From the NCBI GenBank assembly GCA_035048485.1, contig CM068583.1, positions 20,063,341 through 20,127,340 of the forward strand: a stretch of 64,000 nucleotides of DNA, written 5' to 3'. This stretch comes from Pteria penguin (taxonomy: Eukaryota; Mollusca; Bivalvia; Pterioida; Pteriidae). Below the pieces are notes generated by a model. That model did not search any database and was not told where the DNA came from. It saw only the letters and a program-made list of their open reading frames with translations. Below are positions 56,401 to 64,000 of the stretch, piece after piece. How positions within the stretch are numbered: position 1 is the first letter of the stretch; every line of letters starts with the position of its first letter. The position numbers and the translations under genes were made by a program.

Positions 56401-59400
56401 ACCAGATTAATTAAATTGCAGTACATGTACTTGTATTGATAGCACAGTACTGAAATTATTAGATATACATGTAATTTTATTTTCAGATTAACAATATACA
56501 ATATAAACTGTTACTATAACTCTTTTACAAATAACCTTATTTGATGATGAAAAGCATTTATATCATAAAAAAATTCTTACTCAATACAATACCCTTTATT
56601 TTATCAAATTTTAATAAAAACTTTACAATTTACCTATGACAACATCATAAAGAAAGAGGGAAAGAAACATGAAAAAATTACCGGACTTTCAATATGTAGT
56701 AGGAATTGACTTACTTTAATATTTTGCAATATTGCATATTTTAAAGCGTCACCAACTAACTAGATATGATCATAAACTGACCTATTTTTAAATATGCAGG
56801 AATTCATCGACCTTTTATATGCTCTTCAATATACATATCATATAGTAAGGTATCGGGACTTATACATGTTTTGCATAATTCATGCCATATAGTGTACTTA
56901 CTATAGATGTATCTGTTTCTTCAGTCATGAATGATGGTTTCTTGCTTTCATACTGAGTAATCATAGCCTCTTCCTCATCCTGCCTCTGGACACAAAGATA
57001 GAAAATTGAGAGAAAAATGACCCATAAAACAGGATAAAGACTTATTTCTATACTTTTATATTAATAATCTAGATATCATATCACTTGAAATGGTGTGAAT
57101 TTAAATCACTTGCATGTTCAGCAAAATAATAAATAAATTAAGTACATGTCTGAAATAACATGATATTTGATAAAATTGTCTGAAATACTATTTGAATAGG
57201 GTTGATTTATAACTTTATAAAATCAATATATCAATGTCAAAAAGCAATATACTATTTACTTTCCATATGCAAGACTTCATCTTTGCTTAAACCAAGCGTC
57301 TGATTCGCTCTAGTTTGAGCAAACTGGACGCTTGGCTGGCGAAGATGGTCGGAGTTTAGATCAACAGAGATAGGTCAAGTTATTAGCAACAATTGAAAAA
57401 GATCATGTTATATGAAGATCAAATGTTGTTTATAAACACTTCTTTACACTAAACTTGAATGAACTTGACCAAAAATTATTCATCTCTGAGTTAATAAACA
57501 AAACTCAACTGTATAGCACAATAATGAAAAAAAAAAAGCTTTTTAATATGTAATAAATACTTTATAAAACATAGTGTTTCAGAACCATAAATAGCATTTC
57601 AATGTGCGTGGTTAGAGTATTTCAAAATAAAAGGCAGTTGTTATAAACTTATATCCCTCTATCAAAATATTGAAAATCAGATGGTAAATATACAGTTAAA
57701 AACGTGCTATTTTTAGAAATATATAGACATGTAATGCACTTTTAAGGTTTATATCTTATATCTTCTAAGTTTATGGAGTTTACTTTTGGTATTCCTACAA
57801 ATATGATAAAGGGATTTAATAATGAAAATTAATAGTGCCCTCAGAGGGCTCTGGGTCTTTAATAATGAAGGTAAATTATGCTATTGATAGAAGCTCTTAC
57901 AAATTGTGGCATCAATGTTATTCACAAATCAATACTTGTATATATGTCACTCTATGAATTATTGAACTATGGTATTTCAAATGAGGAACAAAGACATATT
58001 AGAGATTTAAAGTGCATCTGATCTTACTATAGGTAATTTCTCTATCTATCATGAAAAATAAGTAGAATTTAAGCATTTAAAAGAAGGTGAAATGCGAAGT
58101 GTATATAACAGGCAGACAAGAGGTAAATATAATGGAGAATCAGTGTAGTAAAAGAATTTCAGACATGATGACATACAGAAAGGAATATTGGATCACCTGT
58201 ACATTAAGCTTTAAATTATAACGCTGATGTAACTATGTTCTACTTTTGGAAACTATTTTGTAAGGTAACTAAGTATATTCTATCAGAAGATATTTTGCTA
58301 TTAAAATTGTCTACAGTGATGAGAGTCTGTTTTGCTTTAGGTGATATAACTGTGTAATACATGTAATATTAATGTTAGGGGTAAAGTCTGTGACATAATC
58401 CCACCCGATCTCCAATGAACTGATAGACATTAATGAGTACAATTTTCAAAATGGAAAACAGAAAAGATGAGCATTACAAAAACATGGATGAAATAGAATC
58501 AAAACTTTTAACCAAGGTCATAAAATAATGTGAAAAAACATGATATCTTATTTTTGCTAGATGCAGTTTCTACACAGTTTTTCTTTTTCACTAGAAATTG
58601 ATGAAGCTTAAATGTGGATGAATTTTTCAGATTTTTAACTAATGAATTGCAATTCATTATGATCACTGATGAAAAAACACAAAATAACATGAATTTCAAC
58701 AGTCACTTTTTGAACAGTATTTTCATTATACTACATGTATATATGTACGAATATCTATAAAGATATATCAGTCAATCTGAATTTCTTGTTCTAAAGACCA
58801 CCAAACAATATGGAGAATTCACAACATTGATAATGTATTAAAATACAAAAGTAAGTTTAAAACAACTTGCTAAAGAGCTACCTTCAACAGGTCTTCTCTC
58901 TGAAATTAAGGCAAAATACTTTTGACTTTGAGACACTGATAACTAGTGTTATCTGAATTTGTAGCAAATCAACATTTGTGTTACCTGAATATGTAGTAAA
59001 TTAACATTTGTGTTACCTGAATATGTAGTAAATTAACATTTGTGTTACCTGAATATGTAGTAAATTAACATTTGTGTTACCTGAATATGTAGTAAATTAA
59101 CATTTGTGTTACCTGAATATGTAGTAAATTAACATTTGTGTTATCTGAATATGTAGTAAATTAACATTTGTGTTATCTGAATATGTAGTAAATTAACATT
59201 TCATAACAACAGTGATGGTGTTTGAAAATAAGAAAAGAAATTAATGATGAAGCAAACAATGCTTTAACAAATATAACTCATACAGCAAATCATAGTTTGT
59301 GATTTAAAATTGTCATTTTTAGTTTTCATTTGAAAAATCATTGTTATATAACATGTTACATGGAATCAATTTGCTAGCCATATCTGAATCTTAATTAATG

Positions 59401-62209
59401 AGAATTTAAATTCTCTCAGTCTCTTTCATGACATCAGTTTTGATAATGCTGGAAATCTAGACTTTGCATAAAATTTACATGGAGAATCTAGGAGTTTCAT
59501 ACTTGAATATGTAACTGACTGATATATGTGTGTTTGGTGTATGACACTGTGTTCTTTATTAAAGCAGTAAGCAAAAAGTTACTAATCATACAATATTAAG
59601 TTTTAATGTCGGCAACAGATATATATATCCCTGATCAGCAGTAAGGAATCTTAAATGAAAGATAAATAATCTTGATAAAAGGTTTCCACATTCCTGAGTC
59701 CATTTGAAGTACAGACTATCTAATTGTCACATTTATTTCGCATCATATTCTATAACTATGTAAAGGACTATTCATGTGCATGATCAAGTTTTATACACGA
59801 TCAACTTCGAGGTAAATTACTTTCCAGTTCATTAGAAAAACTCTACTTCTTGAACTCATGGCATATAATGTCCAATACAGATCCATGGTTATATGGTTAT
59901 ACCTAATGAATAGATCAAAAGTTCAAATGGCACATGAAAAGGGTTCAAACCAAGACATTATGGTTTGAGGAGAACTCACAGCAGATTGTTCCACACTAAT
60001 TCCGACATCTCATAAAATTAGACAAACATTTTGTTGAATATGGAGTATATTAAAATAATTAATTAATGATTTTTAATCTGTATACACAGATGGAAGCAAG
60101 TTTTACTGAGACTGAAATTCTGCCAAGCAAACTAGTTATAAACGACAAGTTTCAATGGACTGTTAGTCAGTCTTTAATATAATCTCCCAAGTTCTTTGAC
60201 ATGACCTGATATGGTCAAGTATATAGTTATAAGGTTTCTAAGTTTCACCATTCTGATTTTCAATCAGAGTTGAGAATCACTTGAACACACTCAATGATTG
60301 ATGAAGATCGTGCTGGGAATATTTTACCTATATTGTGCCAGGACCTGCTTGATGCATTGTTGAAAAAAAATACGATCTATAAATCAGACCCATCCAAACC
60401 AGTAAAGTTCTTTACACGTCAAGATATACCATGATATTAGTCCAAAATGTCAGACCAAAGACTGCTTGGGTATGACGTTTCAGACTACCATGACATCAGA
60501 CCTAACTTTTATTTTCTCTGTGTTTTCTCATTCATTTTTATCCTTTCTCATTCCACTTTCAATTCTCAGCACTGAGACTTATTACACTTAGTCATATTAC
60601 AACATGAATGGGTCAAGCCAACCGCACACTAGGTGTTGCCCTATTCCCCTATGACCACGATATCGGATAAAGGCCTGGTCATTTTATATTTGAGCAGCGA
60701 ACTACAAACAAGCAAAATGTAGCTGACACCCGATATAACCGCATAATTAGACTAGTGCTTTGTATATAGCTTTCTTTTCTCATATTTCTATTCATGTAGT
60801 TTTTTATAGTGTATTGTCCTGAGGAAGGGGCAGATCGCCTCGAAAATTTGACGGTATAAATGATATATGGTCGACAACATTCCATATGATATCTGCTACA
60901 TTATATGATACAATATTTTATTTTTCAGTAAAACTGTTAGAAAATTTATATTATACGCCATACATGTACATAAATTTTGTATAAACATTGTACTGCTTGT
61001 AGCATATACTAAATCATAAACTAGTACAAAGTTGAGACCAAGAAATAATACGTTTGTAGTTAGTTCTGCTTTTAACATTCAAATCTAGCTCCACTCCTAG
61101 TCATACGCTGTAATCAAGTATGTGTAATAACTTAAGAAGGACCTAAACAAAAAACCTTTGTAAAGAACAGCTAGGCCTGGTCCATATGTTATAGATCCTA
61201 GCTTAACCATATATAGAGAGGTTGTGGTACTTGGCAACATGTTAAAGGCTGAACATTGATTTGATACAGTGCTGTAGTCACAAGGGGAAAAATTCTTAAG
61301 AAAACTATAAATCGACCCTTCCCCTCTCCCCCTTACGCTTGTAAGGAAAACATCCTGTAACGTATTCTAGATTCAGTTCAAATTATGTGTATCAACAGTA
61401 TTATAGATAATATGCATGATCATGACATATAAGGGAGATTCACAAAATGTTTTCACAATACAAATCAATATCAAGAGCACAATGAAAATAAACATTTACA
61501 CAAGAAGAAGGAAGCCGGCTTATAGGAAACCTGATGGTTATATGTTTACTTTATTATGTTGAAATGAATGTAACTGTTTCACTATAGGATGTCAGTGATG
61601 AGCATTAATGGAATCAAGCTTAAGATATAGCTTAATAAGAATCAGTTGCACTAAGAATTTCTAATATTGATTAGCTGTAATGTGTCTCAAATGTATATCT
61701 ATATAAATGTTAAAATAATATAAATCAAGTAATATCTTTCACAAGAAAGTCCTTGCATTATAGATAAAAAATAAAAAAAAATTAATGATAAAAGAAAGAA
61801 AAAGAAAAAAAGAGAAAGAGTAAACACCCTTTTCACAAATATTCAAATATTTTCACCTTTTGTCATGTGAAATGTGAAGTCTTTTTTATTTGTTAAAATA
61901 AGAATTAGCAAATTTCTAAAAAAAAAGTAATATCAGTTTTCAATATCTTTTTCCTCGTCTTGTTTGATTAAAATATGTAAAACAACTAACCCTCTTTTTC
62001 TCCATGTCTCTTATACAGAATGGTGCACATATTAAGACTATGCCAGCCCCAAGAATTATTCCTAGAAAAAAAGCTCCAGCAATCCACCCAGAATCAATGT
62101 CAAAGGTACTCTGTCCAATATCCAAGGTAACAGGGAGACATACATCCAACACATTATAGATGTTTGACTCTAAAGGGGTAGACATGATGACGTCAAGTCA
62201 AAGGAAGAT
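41085..62209 (-). CDS. Single-pass membrane coiled-coil protein, 971 aa, 24 coding exons, family not recognised
   Basis: All 24 exons join in phase with GT-AG introns (2916 nt including stop). The ATG at 62185 has an in-frame TGA five codons upstream. Residues 1-33 form a short lumenal or extracellular head without a clear signal peptide. About 34-57 is one hydrophobic helix (GWIAGAFFLGIILGAGIVLI), followed by basic DMEKKR. Residues 120-145 hold a lysine-rich stretch and an acidic run (DDDDDD). From about 160 to 880 the protein is nearly continuous charged coiled coil with recurring leucine/arginine modules: LEERLAKRK, LSKRRLKR, LENRLNQRKARL, LENRLERE. The tail (about 890-971) is Ser/Arg-rich, then KKGKKKRGKS, and ends in acidic EYDSDELL. 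Size and N-terminal anchor recall the ciliary EVC/EVC2 proteins, but I see no diagnostic match. The product probably anchors a long coiled coil on the cytoplasmic face of a membrane. Confidence 0.85.
41856..41954 (-). CDS. Coiled-coil gene exon 23 (residues 887-920)
   Basis: Acceptor CTTGTTATAG, donor GTAAGA, 99 nt, phase 1/1. NKKAANKLARDIRMGVDR. Confidence 0.85.
42361..42575 (-). mobile_element. Old relic of the 9214-type SINE
   Basis: Keeps TTTTACGTCAGA, CATCTGCCTGATGCAATGCA, GACCCAGCCAGAGCAATGAG and a degenerate tRNA-like head (AGGGCTTGAACCCAGAACC). Intronic. Confidence 0.6.
43512..43602 (-). CDS. Coiled-coil gene exon 22 (residues 857-887)
   Basis: Acceptor TAAACATAG, donor GTACTT, 91 nt, leaving phase 1. 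End of the coiled coil. Confidence 0.85.
44207..44357 (-). CDS. Coiled-coil gene exon 21 (residues 806-856)
   Basis: Acceptor ATGAATCAG then TAATGCCAG; either AG keeps the frame (9-nt difference). Donor GTATGA, phase 0. Conserved-looking ASNILGGVLMEKRHKKQREEL. Confidence 0.85.
44649..44723 (-). CDS. Coiled-coil gene exon 20 (residues 781-806)
   Basis: Acceptor GACCTGCAG, donor GTAAGT, 75 nt, phase 2/2. Ends in a break from coiled coil (GSRNNSSIRRRGA). Confidence 0.85.
44812..44975. mobile_element. Fold-back element, about 72-bp arms
   Basis: Arms 44812-44883 and 44903-44975 are inverted copies with several mismatches, sharing CTTTATCAAGCAATTTAA and ATGACAAATATAAA and their complements. Intronic, between exons 19 and 20. 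Confidence 0.75.
45421..45596 (-). CDS. Coiled-coil gene exon 19 (residues 723-781)
   Basis: Acceptor TTATTTCAG, donor GTTAGT, 176 nt, leaving phase 2. SKLENRLERE at the start. Confidence 0.87.
46363..46572 (-). CDS. Coiled-coil gene exon 18 (residues 653-722)
   Basis: Acceptor CCTTTGTAG, donor GTACAG, 210 nt, phase 0/0. Alanine-rich heptads and LGLLIGRLEVGAARRAAII. Confidence 0.88.
46715..46838 (-). CDS. Coiled-coil gene exon 17 (residues 611-652)
   Basis: Acceptor AAATTTCAG, donor GTAAGG, 124 nt, phase 2/0. Carries LENRLNQRKARLAEQRRKK. Confidence 0.88.
47514..47603 (-). CDS. Coiled-coil gene exon 16 (residues 581-611)
   Basis: Acceptor ATTTCAAAG, donor GTAGGT, 90 nt, phase 2/2. Confidence 0.83.
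48181..48290 (-). CDS. Coiled-coil gene exon 15 (residues 545-581)
   Basis: Acceptor TTGTTGTTCAG, donor GTAAGT, 110 nt, leaving phase 2. Gln-rich. Confidence 0.87.
48571..48638 (-). CDS. Coiled-coil gene exon 14 (residues 522-544)
   Basis: Acceptor TATTTTCAG, donor GTTCAT (weak), 68 nt, phase 1/0. MASKLRERWEKK. Confidence 0.82.
49077..49340 (+). repeat. Dispersed repeat, GGTCAAGGTCA family, with both ends
   Basis: Starts ACAAGATGTGTTGGTGTAAC, passes AATGCCCCATGTGGCAAC, GTATGCATGCCAAATATGAA and GTTCAAAAGTTATGG, and ends TATGCCCCCGATCTATCGAT, then CTGGGGGTATA, a small terminal palindrome. Intronic. Confidence 0.8.
49401..49545 (-). CDS. Coiled-coil gene exon 13 (residues 474-522)
   Basis: Acceptor TATGATTAG, donor GTAAAA, 145 nt, leaving phase 1. 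Confidence 0.87.
50358..50439. repeat. (TA)n microsatellite
   Basis: About 82 bp of TA dinucleotides with one AAAC interruption. Confidence 0.95.
50525..50623 (-). CDS. Coiled-coil gene exon 12 (residues 441-473)
   Basis: Acceptor TGTAAACAG, donor GTATGT, 99 nt, phase 0/0. Confidence 0.85.
50755..50903 (-). CDS. Coiled-coil gene exon 11 (residues 391-440)
   Basis: Acceptor CTGTCATAG, donor GTTCTT (weak), 149 nt, phase 1/0. Carries LADKLSKRRLKR. Confidence 0.85.
51157..51373 (-). CDS. Coiled-coil gene exon 10 (residues 319-391)
   Basis: Acceptor TTATTGCAG, donor GTAAGT, 217 nt, leaving phase 1. Carries the ALEERLAKRK module. Confidence 0.88.
51826..51909 (-). CDS. Coiled-coil gene exon 9 (residues 291-318)
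   Basis: Acceptor GTTTTCCAG, donor GTAAGG, 84 nt, phase 0/0. IDDIMDKLLGDMSKLEKK. Confidence 0.87.
52187..52261 (-). CDS. Coiled-coil gene exon 8 (residues 266-290)
   Basis: Acceptor TTTCTGTAG, donor GTAAGG, 75 nt, phase 0/0. AHLHDEERENVRKEL. Confidence 0.87.
52749..52838 (-). CDS. Coiled-coil gene exon 7 (residues 236-265)
   Basis: Acceptor TTTTTTTTAAG, donor GTTAGT, 90 nt, phase 0/0. Confidence 0.85.
52950..53125 (-). mobile_element. tRNA-derived SINE, same family as 14451
   Basis: GGTTG tail, GTGTTTTACGTCAC, and on the reverse complement a B-box-like GGTTTGATTCCCGG. Flanked by CCTGGTTACA (52940-52949) and CTTGGTTACA (53126-53135), one mismatch. Intronic. Confidence 0.82.
53477..53617 (-). 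CDS. Coiled-coil gene exon 6 (residues 189-235)
   Basis: Acceptor TTTTTTTTTAG, donor GTATGA, 141 nt, phase 0/0. Includes the non-coiled VGVTPLSTIMRNVIDDL segment. Confidence 0.88.
53941..54025 (-). CDS. Coiled-coil gene exon 5 (residues 160-188)
   Basis: Acceptor TTTGATAG, donor GTATGT, 85 nt. Start of the long coiled coil (EDAEEEMGIQDMQR). Confidence 0.85.
54891..55299 (+). repeat. Dispersed repeat, GGTCAAGGTCA family, with duplicated core
   Basis: Starts ACAAGCTGTGTTTGTGAAAC and ends GATCTATCGATCCAGGGGCA. The core unit from AAGTCCAAAAAGTTAT to AAAAGTTATAGCC occurs twice in tandem, unlike the copies at 39709 and 49077. Confidence 0.8.
55830..55995 (+). mobile_element. Old relic of the 9214-type SINE
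   Basis: Head TGTAGCTCACTTGGTTAGGT with B box GGTTCAAATCC, then GTGGGTCTGCTGCAAAG and CAGTCACCATAGATATAAGTG. The central part is deleted. Intronic. Confidence 0.6.
56086..56267 (-). CDS. Coiled-coil gene exon 4 (residues 100-160)
   Basis: Acceptor TTATTCAG, donor GTAAGT, 182 nt, leaving phase 2. Carries the Lys-rich segment and the DDDDDD run, then LDLSYLNGFSKI. Confidence 0.85.
56902..56985 (-). CDS. Coiled-coil gene exon 3 (residues 72-99)
   Basis: Acceptor TTTGTGTCCAG, donor GTAAGT, 84 nt, phase 0/0. Starts RQDEEEAMITQYESKK. Confidence 0.85.
57278..57347. repeat. Short imperfect hairpin
   Basis: CATCTTTGC..CCAAGCGTC (57278-57300) pairs with GACGCTTGGCTGGCGAAGATG (57327-57347). Probably a remnant of a fold-back element. 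Confidence 0.6.
58882..58899 (-). CDS. Coiled-coil gene exon 2, 18-nt microexon (REDLLK)
   Basis: Flanked by TTAATTTCAG and GTAGCT; phase 0 on both sides, so skipping keeps the frame. Its six residues extend the basic juxtamembrane segment. Called from splice sites and fit alone. Confidence 0.6.
58950..59202. repeat. 32-bp tandem repeat, about 8 copies
   Basis: Unit TTACCTGAATATGTAGTAAA followed by TTAACATTTGTG; the first copy and the last two carry substitutions, the middle ones are identical. Immediately upstream of the 18-nt microexon in its intron. Confidence 0.95.
60318..60435 (-). mobile_element. Old relic of the 9214-type SINE (body only)
   Basis: Retains ATATTTTACCTATATTGTG, CTTGATGCAT, AGACCCATCCAAACCAGT and TTTACACGTC, aligned to the minus-strand body of the copy at 18304. 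Confidence 0.55.
61991..62185 (-). CDS. Coiled-coil gene exon 1 (residues 1-65, membrane anchor)
   Basis: Start ATG 62185; donor GTTAGT at 61990, phase 0. An acceptor (TTTTACAG) at 62210-62212 shows a 5' untranslated exon further upstream. Confidence 0.85.
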
Positions 62210-63428
62210 CTGTAAAATAAAGGTAAAATACAAGTTATTATTGATACATGAAGTTTAAATTATAACATATAATGAGTCTTTATCTGGCTGAGGCATGCAC
62301 TCAATACTTGATTAAATTTACAACAGGGTCAGAAAATTGCTTTGATCAAAATTGGTCCGTGCAGAGGATCTGATCAAGAAAGAATCAGTAATCGTGCTAC
62401 GTATAATTCACATGGAACCTTACTTTATACTATTATTACACTTATTGTAATTGTTTGAAATATATAGCAAAACATTACAAACAACGTAGAAGTACAATTT
62501 ATGATCAATTATATAAATAGACACATTTACAAATATACTTTATCTATTTATTAAATCGAAAACTTTGAATACAGTTTATATGCTTCAGGTCTTCATCTTT
62601 TGTCTAATGTATTTTTGTCATCAGTTTACAGGAACATGGAAATTTAAGTACCAATATATGGTGTAAAATCAGAAATATGTCACCTTTTACACTTTTTTGG
62701 TCAGCTGGTTGTGGAATTTTTGTCAGAATGCAAATTAAACCTTTGTGAAAACATGAAATTTCCTATACTCCGGTTTCATTTCTTTTAATGAAATTTAACA
62801 ACTACACAGAAAACATGTGACTTGTATATTTCAGTGAAATGAAAATTTATCTACCTGACTTAAACTGACTTTATTCATATTTTCTCAATATATCGGTGTT
62901 TAATGTTTGCATGCAGACAACCATTATGGTATGATACTACATGTATGTAAATGATCTCACAATTTTTACAATATGAATTCTGTTGAGTTCTCTTGCAGTC
63001 TGCATGGTTGCTTGTGAATGTTATAGAACTTATTTTGGAAAATTGGATTGGTAAATGATCACTCCGACATAGTTAACTTTATTAAAATATAGGATGTAAG
63101 GTCATTCACAGTGCCTGAGTGTTAAACTACAAAAAGAAGTGATGTAATACACCTCTCTTTGAGAGGATTGGGAAAATTCCATGTGTTCATATTAGTTTGT
63201 GTTTAGCTAAAACTGCACCACCAGACCTCCAAACAGCTAATCAGAGGTGGGGTATCAATGGTCAGCTCTTTCAGACTACAGCAAAGAGTACACACAGAAA
63301 AATAAATTTGGAGGAATCACAGGGAAGGGATTTTAATTGAACCATGATTTCATTCCCTAGATCTGTACATGTTGAGATAGCTGAGCAGTTGTCACCAAAT
63401 CTGAACCAAGGCTAATTACAACGGCATT
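62210..63428. other. 5' flank of the coiled-coil gene, no exon assigned
   Basis: Must contain or lead to the gene's 5' non-coding exon, since exon 1 is preceded by an acceptor at 62210-62212, but that exon and its promoter could not be placed. Confidence 0.4.
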
Positions 63429-63632
63429 CTGAGAGTATTGTTAAAGCATTATACAAGTCCCTCACCAGTCCCGACAAATCCATATGGGGCTGAAAAGTAG
63501 GTCAGTAGCAGTCAAAGGGTAACAGGCATTCTGAGAGTATTGTTAAAGAAATACAAGTTCCCTACCGGTCCCAACAAAATTTTATAAGAGGTCAGTGCCA
63601 GCCAAAGGGTAACAGGCATTCAGAGAGTGTTA
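63429..63632. repeat. Short tandem repeat, about 2.2 units of 80-100 bp
   Basis: GGCATTCTGAGAGTATTGTT, AAGT.CC.CACC.GTCCC, AGGTCAGT.GCAG.CAAAGG and GTAACAGGCATTC recur at 63423, 63521 and 63614. Confidence 0.8.
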
Positions 63633-64000
63633 ATATGTGTCTATTAGTTAGAGCTGCTCACTTTTTTTCTTTCTTATTTTGTTTTGACGTTTGTAGTTTT
63701 GCTGGACATTTTTGGTCAATGTCATGTATACTGTTAATTCAAATAGATGTCTTTCTTTTTTTTCGAAGGAGAAACTTGTTTTTCAATTACAAAATAAGAG
63801 AGTCAAAGCGTTCTACATCAATTTGCCTTCAAATGTACTGTAATTTAGTGTCACAATAATTTTGAACAAAGGGCAATAGCTCCTGAAAAATTTGATCATC
63901 TGTGACCAAAATCGAAATTGCTCCCAAGTTTCAGCTTGATATCTGTAAGCATGACCATGAAAAGTGTGGAAAACTGATTTTGAACAATTTAGGCAATAAC
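63633..64000. other. Non-coding to window end, probable dispersed repeat
   Basis: AAAGGGCAATAGCTCCTGAA followed by TTTCAGCTTGATATCTGTAA resembles repeats common in bivalve DNA, but there is only one copy here and it is cut by the window edge. Confidence 0.35.

Noticed and set aside
41085..62185. Naming the coiled-coil gene EVC, EVC2 or trichohyalin
   Set aside because: Length and layout are suggestive for EVC, but I saw no diagnostic motif; coiled-coil similarity alone is not evidence of orthology.

Overview
The window looks like nuclear DNA from a bivalve mollusc. It is AT-rich and gene-poor, with short exons in long introns and canonical GT-AG splice sites. It is dense in tRNA-headed SINEs, small TIR elements and dispersed repeats of the kind seen in clam, oyster and scallop genomes. 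The species cannot be named from the sequence alone. No tRNA gene, rRNA gene, CRISPR array or operon was found.

Layout. 1-1596: a 34-copy minisatellite. 2163-8885 (+): the last four coding exons and 3' flank of a CCDC125 homologue. 8898-18600: a repeat belt holding three SINEs with target-site duplications, a 2.6 kb dispersed element and a dead CR1/Jockey-type LINE fragment. 20001 to about 30130 (-): a complete three-coding-exon FEM1-family gene (641 aa, CUL2 substrate-receptor type). Its first coding intron is packed with a minisatellite and a head-to-tail cluster of the same 2.6 kb element in inverted orientation. 30334-33761: a Mutator-like element with about 49-bp TIRs and a 9-bp target duplication. 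It sits inside an older repeat and carries a zinc-finger/FLYWCH/MULE-transposase gene that lacks the first catalytic block. 34 to 41 kb: mostly non-coding. 41085-62209 (-): a 24-coding-exon gene for a 971-aa single-pass membrane protein that is almost entirely coiled coil; I could not assign its family. 62210-64000: non-coding flank.

The three host genes are on separate strands and introns, and nothing suggests they work together. The transposase gene belongs to its own element. Exon models were built by hand from reading-frame continuity, intron phase and splice-site dinucleotides. All adjoining exons of FEM1, CCDC125 and the coiled-coil gene match in phase, which is the main support for them.

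The most interesting signals are: the Mutator-like element and its missing catalytic block; a hammerhead-ribozyme-like core in a dispersed repeat with three copies here; the concatemer-like and inverted arrangement of the AGCTCACC-ended element; a 30-bp in-frame duplication of a CCDC125 splice acceptor; and the uncharacterised coiled-coil membrane protein with an 18-nt microexon.
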